From the NCBI GenBank assembly GCA_017537105.1, contig JAFWBZ010000008.1, positions 1 to 5,565 of the forward strand: 5,565 nt of DNA. Direction: 5' to 3'. The notes under the pieces are model-generated. The model did not search any database. It was given only the letters and a program-made list of their open reading frames with translations, and was not told the DNA's origin. Both the position numbers and the translations under genes were made by a program. The DNA is from Clostridia bacterium. GTDB taxonomy: Bacteria; Bacillota; Clostridia; Christensenellales; Aristaeellaceae. Each line of letters begins with the position of its first letter. Within the stretch, counting starts at the first letter, position 1. Shown one piece after another: positions 1-5,565 of the stretch.

Positions 1-1060
1 CGTGTACGGCCACACCGAGAACCTGGCCAACATCATCGCCAGCAAGCTGGCCGACGCCGGCGTGCGCAACGTGAAGATGTACGACGTGTCCGTGACCCAT
101 CCGTCCGTGATCGTGTCCGAGGCCTTCCGCGTCAGCCACATCGTGTTCGCCTCCACCACCTACAATGCGGGCATCTTCGTAAACATGGAGAACGCGCTGC
201 ACGACATCGTCGCCCACAACCTGCAGAACCGCACCATCGCCCTCGTGGAAAACGGCAGCTGGGCCGCCACCTCCGGCGGACTGATGCGCGAGCTGCTCTC
301 GAAGCTCAAAAACTGCACGATCCTCGACGAGACCGTTTCCCTCAAGTCCTCCCTGAAGGAGAGCCAGATGGACGACGTGGACGCGCTGGTCAGCGCCCTG
401 CTGGACACGATGCCCAAGCCCGAGATCATCGAGCACAAGCCGGCCGAGACTGTGGAGCCCAACGCCATGTTCAAGCTCAGCTACGGCCTCTTCGTGCTGA
501 CCGCCAAGGACGGCAGGAAGGACAACGGCTGCATCATCAACACCGCGCAACAGGTGACAGCGCAGCCCAACCGCATCTCCATCTGCGTCAACAAGAACAA
601 CTTCACCCACGACATGATCGTCAAAACCGGCGAGTTCAACGTGAACATCCTCTCCACCGACGCCACCTTCGACCTCTTCAAGTGGTACGGCTTCCAGTCG
701 GGCCGCGACACCGAAAAGATCCAGGGGGAGAAGCTGCCCCGCAGCCGCAACGGCATCGTCTACCTGGAGGGCGCCACCAACGCCTTCATCTCCGGCAAGG
801 TCGTCGAAATGCACGACTACGGCACCCACACGATGTTCGTGGCCGACGTCACCGAGGCCCGGGTGTTCAACAACACGCCGTCCGTGACCTACGCCTACTA
901 CTTCGCCAACATCAAGCCGAAGCCGCCGGTGGCCGCAAAAAAGCAGACCGGCTGGGTCTGCAAGATCTGCGGCTATGTGTACGAGGGCGAAGACCTGCCC
1001 GCGGACTTCATCTGCCCGCTGTGCAAGCATCCCGCGTCGGACTTTGAGAAGATCAAGTAG
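1..1060 (+). CDS. fprA: Flavodiiron protein, C-terminal part: flavodoxin - flavin reductase - rubredoxin (5' end outside window)
   Basis: Partial gene; the open frame runs in from the left edge (first whole codon at base 2), so the apparent GTG start is an internal valine. Of the 352 visible residues, about 1-140 are flavodoxin-like: YGHTEN at 2-7 is the FMN phosphate loop and TTYNAGIF at 52-59 is typical of FprA. Residues about 155-305 resemble the FMN-binding flavin reductase domain (NTAQQVTAQPNRISICVNK, 180-198). Residues 318-352 form a short rubredoxin with iron ligands C320, C323, C338 and C341 (CKICGYVYEG...CPLC). Flavodiiron proteins reduce O2 and/or NO in the cytoplasm of anaerobes at a diiron site in an N-terminal metallo-beta-lactamase domain, which should lie just left of the window. 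The two C-terminal domains match the plan of Moorella Hrb, an NADH-linked electron donor to FprA, so this chain probably carries its own reductase. A standalone flavodoxin-reductase protein is possible but less likely. Confidence 0.85.
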   Translation, partial: VYGHTENLANIIASKLADAGVRNVKMYDVSVTHPSVIVSEAFRVSHIVFASTTYNAGIFVNMENALHDIVAHNLQNRTIALVENGSWAATSGGLMRELLSKLKNCTILDETVSLKSSLKESQMDDVDALVSALLDTMPKPEIIEHKPAETVEPNAMFKLSYGLFVLTAKDGRKDNGCIINTAQQVTAQPNRISICVNKNNFTHDMIVKTGEFNVNILSTDATFDLFKWYGFQSGRDTEKIQGEKLPRSRNGIVYLEGATNAFISGKVVEMHDYGTHTMFVADVTEARVFNNTPSVTYAYYFANIKPKPPVAAKKQTGWVCKICGYVYEGEDLPADFICPLCKHPASDFEKIK

Positions 1061-1089
1061 CACGAATCACAGGGTTTCCCGAAACGCGC

Positions 1090-1120
1090 GCGGCGCCCCG
1101 ACAGACTGTCGGGGTGCCGC
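1090..1120. terminator. Bidirectional hairpin terminator between convergent genes
   Basis: Arms 1090-1103 (GCGGCGCCCCGACA) and 1107-1120 (TGTCGGGGTGCCGC) pair over 14 bp with one G-T wobble, leaving a 3-nt loop (GAC). The stem lies between the flavodiiron stop at 1060 and the dehydrogenase stop at 1140, 29 nt past one and 19 nt past the other. The plus-strand tail is TTCTGTGTG. The minus-strand tail is GCGCGTTTCGGG. Both are weak U-tracts, but the stem is very stable, so it probably ends or protects the 3' ends of both transcripts. Confidence 0.75.
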
Positions 1121-1139
1121 TTCTGTGTGATGATCTCTC

Positions 1140-2162
1140 TTATTCGAAGCTCAGCACGACCTTGCACTCCTGCTCGGGGTGGTCGATCTGGTGCTTGATG
1201 GCCTTCTCTGCCTCGGTGAAGTGGAACTTGCTGGACATGATGCCGGCGGGGGTCAGGCTGCCGTCCTCGAAGCCCTGGATGACCTCGGGGAAGCGGTAGT
1301 TGTTCAGGCGGGAGCCGACCACATCCAGCTCCTTCTTGACCAGCTGCACGGAAGCGATGGCCGAGGGCTTGTTCACCAGGCCCAGCGTGACCACGCGGCC
1401 CGCCGCAGAGGCCAGGGAGACGGCCTGCTCGAAGGAGGACGGGATGCACACGGAGTCCACGATGACGGGCATGCCCTCGCCGTCGGTCCAGGCCATGACC
1501 TCCGCCTCGAGGTCCTTCTCCCGGACGTTGACCACGATGTCCGCGCCCAGCTTCTTCGCGCGCTCCAGGCGGGAATCGAACAGGTCGGTCATCATGACGG
1601 AGGCGCCGCGGGCCTTCGCCACCTGCATCACGGTGATGCCGATAGGGCCGGAGCCCATGACGAGCACCTTGTCGCCCTCGTGGATGTGCCCGCGATGGGC
1701 CACCTGCATGCCGATGCTGTAGGGCTCCACCAGGGAGATGACATCCTCGGGCACCTTGCTGGTGTCGATCCTGTAGCTGGCGGACTCCGGGGCCACCACG
1801 TACTCGGCAAAGCCGCCGTCCCGATGCACGCCGGTCACCTCGACGGTGTTGCACACGTTGTGACGGTTGGTGCGGCAGGCATAGCAATGGCCGCAGGCGC
1901 GGACCGGGTCCACCGCCACCACGTCGCCGGGCTTCAGGTCCTTGACGCCGGGGCCGATCTCCTCGACGACGCCGCCGTACTCGTGGCCGATCAGACGCGG
2001 ATAGGTCGCCAGGGCGTTGGTCCCCTTGTAGATGCCGATGTCAGAGCCGCAGATGCTGCCGTACTTCACGCGGATCAGCACGTCGTCGGGATTCTTGATT
2101 TCCGGCTTCGGCACCTCTGCCACGCGGATCTCAAAAGGCTTGTCAACGAGAACTGCTTTCAT
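1140..2162 (-). CDS. Zinc-dependent medium-chain dehydrogenase, RspB/LgoD-like
   Basis: A complete 340-residue protein, the usual length for the zinc alcohol/polyol dehydrogenase family. The N-terminal GroES-like half carries the catalytic zinc site (C38 in SICGSD, H60-E61 in LIGHEYGG, and probably E146 in LVEPYS). It also has four structural-zinc cysteines, C90, C93, C96 and C104 (ACGHCYAC...NVC). The Rossmann half has VLVMGSGPIG at 167-175 (glycines 170, 172, 175), and D193 at the end of strand beta-2 suggests NAD+ over NADP+. Recalled E. coli RspB shares the VAVDPV-x-x-CGHCY-x-C stretch, the GVHxDGGF motif and the CKVxLxF C-terminus. Relatives oxidise sugar acids such as L-galactonate (LgoD), but the substrate here is unknown. 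The ATG is preceded by AAGGAG with a rather long 12-nt spacer, and no better in-frame start exists. The gene follows livF on the same strand after a hairpin and has no evident promoter, so read-through from the liv genes is likely. Confidence 0.9.
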   Translation of the reverse strand: MKAVLVDKPFEIRVAEVPKPEIKNPDDVLIRVKYGSICGSDIGIYKGTNALATYPRLIGHEYGGVVEEIGPGVKDLKPGDVVAVDPVRACGHCYACRTNRHNVCNTVEVTGVHRDGGFAEYVVAPESASYRIDTSKVPEDVISLVEPYSIGMQVAHRGHIHEGDKVLVMGSGPIGITVMQVAKARGASVMMTDLFDSRLERAKKLGADIVVNVREKDLEAEVMAWTDGEGMPVIVDSVCIPSSFEQAVSLASAAGRVVTLGLVNKPSAIASVQLVKKELDVVGSRLNNYRFPEVIQGFEDGSLTPAGIMSSKFHFTEAEKAIKHQIDHPEQECKVVLSFE

Positions 2163-2174
2163 GATAACAACACA

Positions 2175-2180
2175 CTCCTT
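2175..2180 (-). promoter_or_regulatory. Ribosome binding site of the dehydrogenase gene
   Basis: On the minus strand AAGGAG (extending to AAGGAGTG) stands 12 nt before the ATG at 2162. The spacing is longer than the usual 6-9 nt, but no other in-frame start codon lies nearer. Confidence 0.6.
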
Positions 2181-2204
2181 TCGTTCAGGGCCGAAAATGT
2201 CCTT

Positions 2205-2252
2205 GGAAAAGCCTGCTTCCCGGGCTGACAGTGCAGGCGGGAAAAGCAGGCT
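2205..2252 (-). terminator. Hairpin with short U-tract after livF (terminator or attenuator)
   Basis: On the minus strand AGCCTGCTTTTCCCG (2252-2238) pairs with CGGGAAGCAGGCT (2222-2210). This gives 13 base pairs, with a 2-nt TT bulge on the 5' arm and a 15-nt loop. Four consecutive T (2210-2207) then CC follow at the base of the stem, as in an intrinsic terminator with a short U-tract. It begins 20 nt past the livF stop (2273-2275) and lies 43 nt before the dehydrogenase ATG. The bulge and weak U-tract suggest partial termination or 3'-end protection of the liv message, giving lower expression of the dehydrogenase. Confidence 0.6.
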
Positions 2253-2272
2253 GTACGTTGATTTTCGAGGGA

Positions 2273-2992
2273 TCAGCCGCCCAGATACACGCGCTTGACG
2301 TCTTCGTTGTTCGACAGGTTTTCGCAGGTATCGTGGATGACGATCTCGCCGGTCTGCATGACGTAGCCGCGGTGGGCGGTGGCCAGGGCGATCTTGGAGT
2401 TCTGCTCGACGAACAGGATCGTCGTGCCGTCCTTGTTGATGTCCTTGACCGCCACGAAGATCTCCTTGACGATCAGCGGGGCGAGGCCCATGGAGGGCTC
2501 GTCCAACAGCATCAGCTTGGGCTTGCCCATCAGGGCGCGGCCCATGGCCAGCATCTGCTGCTCGCCGCCGGAGAGGGTGCCCGCCAGCTGCCACTTGCGC
2601 TCCTCGAGGCGCGGGAAGCGGCGGTAGACATCCTTCATGTCTTCCTTGATGCTCTTCGTGTCCTTGCGCAGATACGCGCCGATGGTCAGGTTTTCCTCGA
2701 CGGTCAACTTGGAGAACACGTGCCTGCCCTCGAGGGACTGGAGGATGCCCAGGCTGGCGATGCGGTTGCCGCCCATGCCCTGGATCTCCTTGCCCTGGAA
2801 CAGGATCTTGCCGCGGATGCCCCTCGGCTTCGTCAGGCCGGAGATGGACTGCAGCGTGGTGGTCTTGCCCGCGCCGTTGGCGCCGATCAGCGTGACCATA
2901 TCGCCCTCGTTGACATAGAGGTCGATGCCCTTGACGGAGTGAATGTTGCCGTAGTAGTAATGGAAATCCACAAGCTCAAGAATCGGCGCCAT
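2273..2992 (-). CDS. livF: Branched-chain amino acid type ABC transporter ATP-binding protein LivF
   Basis: A 239-residue ABC ATPase, one of the two nucleotide-binding subunits of a HAAT-family importer on the cytoplasmic face of the membrane. Visible motifs are Walker A GANGAGKT (37-44), a Q-loop region with Q85 in QSLEGRHVF, signature LSGGEQQ (140-146), Walker B LMLLDEP (160-166) and VEQN (195-198). The last has Q where most ABC ATPases have the switch histidine, which is normal for LivF. The EGR-x-x-F...LTVEENL stretch and the MGLAP after Walker B separate it from LivG. The family usually has P where this protein has L88 (VPEGR-like). The ATG at 2992 lies 8 nt after GGGAGG and 1 nt past the livG stop. 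An in-frame GTG at 3001 would add three residues but overlaps the Shine-Dalgarno sequence, so it is rejected. Last gene of the tight liv cluster. The true solute need not be leucine/isoleucine/valine. Confidence 0.93.
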   Translation of the reverse strand: MAPILELVDFHYYYGNIHSVKGIDLYVNEGDMVTLIGANGAGKTTTLQSISGLTKPRGIRGKILFQGKEIQGMGGNRIASLGILQSLEGRHVFSKLTVEENLTIGAYLRKDTKSIKEDMKDVYRRFPRLEERKWQLAGTLSGGEQQMLAMGRALMGKPKLMLLDEPSMGLAPLIVKEIFVAVKDINKDGTTILFVEQNSKIALATAHRGYVMQTGEIVIHDTCENLSNNEDVKRVYLGG

Positions 2993-2993
2993 A

Positions 2994-3729
<736 letters not shown>

Positions 3730-3746
<17 letters not shown>

Positions 3747-4740
3747 TCTTGCTCACCTCGCTTCCAGAATCCCCCTTGCCCAGCTTGCGCTTGCAATAGG
3801 CGTAGATGTCGCGCAGGCCGCCGTACAGGCCGCCGGGCAGCGCCACGATGACGATCAGCAGCAGGATGCCGTACACGAAGCCCTGGAACTCCTGCAGGGA
3901 GCGCAGGGATTCGATCAGCAGCTCCACGGAGATGACGCCGATGATCGGGCCGAACATGGTGCCGGTGCCGCCGAACAGCAGCATTGTCAGGAACAGCACC
4001 GACTGCTTCTTCTGGAACGTGTCCGGATGGACGTAGCCCACCAGGTGCATGTACATCGCGCCCGCGAACGCCATGTAGAAGGCGCTGGTGGCGAAGGCCA
4101 TGACCTTGTAGCGGCGGACGTTGATGCCCATGCCGTTGGCGGCGTGGGAGTTCTCGCGGATGGCGGTGAAGGCGCGGCCCGTCTTGGAGTTGACCAGGAA
4201 GAACTTCGCCAGCAGGAAGATGATCACCATCAACAGCGCGAAGAAGAAGTAGTTGCGGTAGGAGAAGGGCTGGCCACAGAAGGCCATCTGGGTGGAGTTG
4301 ATGCCCTTGAAGTCGCCGGTGATGTTGCCCGGGGAGTGCACCAGCAGCTGGTACACGATCTCGCCGAAGGCGATGGTCGACAGCGACAGGAAGTGGAACA
4401 CCAGCTTGGAGGCCGGGACCGCCAGCAGCGCGCCGACGCCGGTGGCGATGCATGCTGCGATGATCATCGTCACAAAGATCGGCAGATGCAGGTGGTTGTG
4501 CAGCAGCGCCGAGCCGTAGGCGCCGATGGCGTAAAACGCGGCGTGGCCCAGGGAAATCTGTCCGGAGTAGCCGAACAGGATGTCCAGTCCGGACACGGCG
4601 ATAATGTAATAGAAGATGGTGCAGCAGAGCATCAGCGGATACTCATTGAGGAACACGGGCAAAAGCAGCGTGAGCACCAGCAGCACCAGAACGGGAAGCA
4701 GCTTCTTCCGCTTCTCCTGTTTGCTCATATCGGGATTCAA
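3730..4740 (-). CDS. livM: Branched-chain amino acid type ABC transporter permease LivM
   Basis: A 336-residue integral membrane permease of the BPD_transp_2 family, forming the translocation path with LivH. After a short basic N-terminus (SKQEKRKK) about nine hydrophobic stretches are visible, roughly 14-31, 34-57, 62-80, 87-108, 113-133, 164-183, 213-234, 247-276 and 288-307. LivM hallmarks are GYSGQISLGHAAFYAIGAY (57-75), TIAFGEI (122-128), the cytoplasmic GRAFTAIRENSHAANGMGIN segment (188-207) that contacts the ATPase, and LLFGGTGTMFGPIIG (254-268). The C-terminal 20 residues are hydrophilic. The chosen start is TTG at 4740, 7 nt after a perfect AGGAGG. The alternative ATG four codons downstream (4728) is 19 nt from that site. 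A longer TTG at 4758 lies upstream of the Shine-Dalgarno sequence and is discarded. The gene begins 33 nt after the livH stop and overlaps livG by 17 nt. Confidence 0.93.
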
Positions 4741-4747
4741 AGTATTA

Positions 4748-4753
4748 CCTCCT
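4748..4753 (-). promoter_or_regulatory. Strong ribosome binding site deciding the livM start
   Basis: Minus-strand AGGAGG with a 7-nt spacer (TAATACT) points to the TTG at 4740 as the initiation codon. The next in-frame ATG (4728) is 19 nt away, beyond normal spacing. Confidence 0.7.
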
Positions 4754-4773
4754 CTCAATGCGTTCCCGATCGA

Positions 4774-5565
4774 TCATTCATCCGCGATGGCGCGTTCGTT
4801 GAAGATACCGGTGGGCTTCACGAACAGGAACACGATCAGGATGATATAAGCGATCAGATTCTTGTAGTCGGAGGAAATGTAGCCCGTGACAAACGTCTCG
4901 ATCAGGCCCAGCAGCAGGCCGCCGACCATGGCGCCGTACATGTTGCCGTAGCCGCCGATGACCGCGCCGGAGAAGCCCTTGTTGCCGATCTGATTGCCCA
5001 ACAGGATGAATACGCCGTAGAGCGGTCCCACCAGGATGCCGGCGACGGCCGCGAGTCCGGCGGACAGGCCCCAGGTGATGCCCGTGCTCAGGTGGACGTT
5101 GATGCCGCAGGACTGCGCCGCCATGGGATCCATGGCCGCAGCGCGCAGCGAGGTGCCGAAGCGGGTCTTGGTCATGAACAGGTGCAGCAGCACCATGATG
5201 ACCAGGGACGCCACCGTGCACAGGATCTGCTCGGGACGCACGTTCACGCCGAACAGCTTGACCTTTTTAATGGAAAACACGGAGGGGAAGTTGAGGGTAA
5301 GGGAGCCCCAGGTCAGCTGCGCGCCGTTCTGAATGATGTAGGAGATGGCGATGGTCGCCAGGACCACATAGATTGGCAGCACGTTTTTGTTGAGCAGCAC
5401 GCGGATGACGCCGCGCTCCAGCAGCATGCCGACCAGGAACGCGCAGATCACGGTGAGCAGCACGGATACCACAAACGGGAGCTTCAGGATGCTGAAGAAG
5501 GTCAGTCCCAGATAGGCACCCAGAGTCATGATATCACCCTGTACGAAGCTCATCAGGCCGGATGC
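4774..5565 (-). CDS. livH: Branched-chain amino acid type ABC transporter permease LivH (N-terminus outside window)
   Basis: The 263 visible residues are the bulk of a LivH permease, usually about 290-300 residues. The frame is open to the right edge: the four codons before the first visible ATG (5553) read ASGL, the end of the first LivH membrane segment, so that ATG is internal. FVQGDIMTLGAYLG (7-20) matches the conserved NFAQGE-x-x-MLGAY region of LivH. LRAAAMDPMAAQSCGINV (140-157) is the cytoplasmic EAA-like loop that docks to the ATPase. GFSGAVIGGYGNMYGAMVGG (197-216) and LLLGLIETF are the usual C-terminal helices, ending in FVKPTGIF. Several further hydrophobic stretches are visible (for example 30-49, 63-79 and 113-130). 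It would pair with LivM in the membrane. About 30 N-terminal residues are missing, and the solute-binding protein gene is presumably further to the right. Confidence 0.93.
   Translation of the reverse strand, partial: ASGLMSFVQGDIMTLGAYLGLTFFSILKLPFVVSVLLTVICAFLVGMLLERGVIRVLLNKNVLPIYVVLATIAISYIIQNGAQLTWGSLTLNFPSVFSIKKVKLFGVNVRPEQILCTVASLVIMVLLHLFMTKTRFGTSLRAAAMDPMAAQSCGINVHLSTGITWGLSAGLAAVAGILVGPLYGVFILLGNQIGNKGFSGAVIGGYGNMYGAMVGGLLLGLIETFVTGYISSDYKNLIAYIILIVFLFVKPTGIFNERAIADE

Noticed and set aside
973..1887. A 304-codon minus-strand frame crossing the terminator between the convergent genes
   Set aside because: It is arginine/glycine-rich, in another frame of the dehydrogenase, and runs through a strong hairpin. 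It is a GC-driven artefact.
1179..2228. A 349-codon plus-strand frame across the dehydrogenase
   Set aside because: It is antisense to a dehydrogenase with intact zinc and nucleotide motifs, and its composition (H, D, A, G, V) is typical of a GC-rich shadow frame.
2163..2272. A promoter for the dehydrogenase
   Set aside because: No credible -35/-10 pair is visible on the minus strand between the hairpin and the ATG.
5551..5553. ATG at 5553 as the livH start
   Set aside because: The preceding in-frame codons (ASGL) are conserved LivH sequence and the frame stays open to the window edge, so this methionine is internal.

Overview
The window looks like chromosomal DNA from a GC-rich anaerobic Firmicute, probably a gut-type member of Clostridia. 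The reasons are an oxygen/NO-detoxifying flavodiiron-type protein with a rubredoxin tail, strong AGGAGG-type ribosome binding sites, and a GC-rich third codon position. Species cannot be assigned from the sequence alone.

Layout: the left end (1-1060, plus strand) is the 3' part of a flavodiiron protein gene. What remains encodes a flavodoxin domain, a flavin reductase domain and a short C-terminal rubredoxin domain. The metallo-beta-lactamase/diiron part would lie to the left of the window. This gene converges on a minus-strand cluster, and a strong hairpin at 1090-1120 sits between the two stop codons and can end transcription from both sides. The minus-strand cluster enters from the right edge and reads livH (partial) - livM - livG - livF - zinc-dependent dehydrogenase. 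The four liv genes are packed tightly: a 33-nt gap, then a 17-nt overlap, then a 1-nt gap. They encode the two permeases and two ATPases of a branched-chain amino acid type (HAAT family) ABC importer. The solute-binding protein is not in the window and is probably encoded to the right of livH.

After livF comes an intergenic stretch of about 110 nt with a second hairpin followed by a short U-tract, then an RspB/LgoD-like medium-chain dehydrogenase with its own Shine-Dalgarno sequence and no obvious promoter. The simplest reading is that the dehydrogenase is transcribed at reduced level by read-through from the liv genes. That would hint at a metabolic link between the imported solute and the alcohol or sugar-acid oxidised, but the sequence does not prove it.

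I see no CRISPR array, insertion sequence, tRNA, rRNA or clearly novel multi-gene system. The points that merit a second look are the FprA-plus-Hrb style fusion, the pairing of a liv transporter with a sugar-acid-type dehydrogenase across an attenuator-like hairpin, and the probable TTG start of livM.
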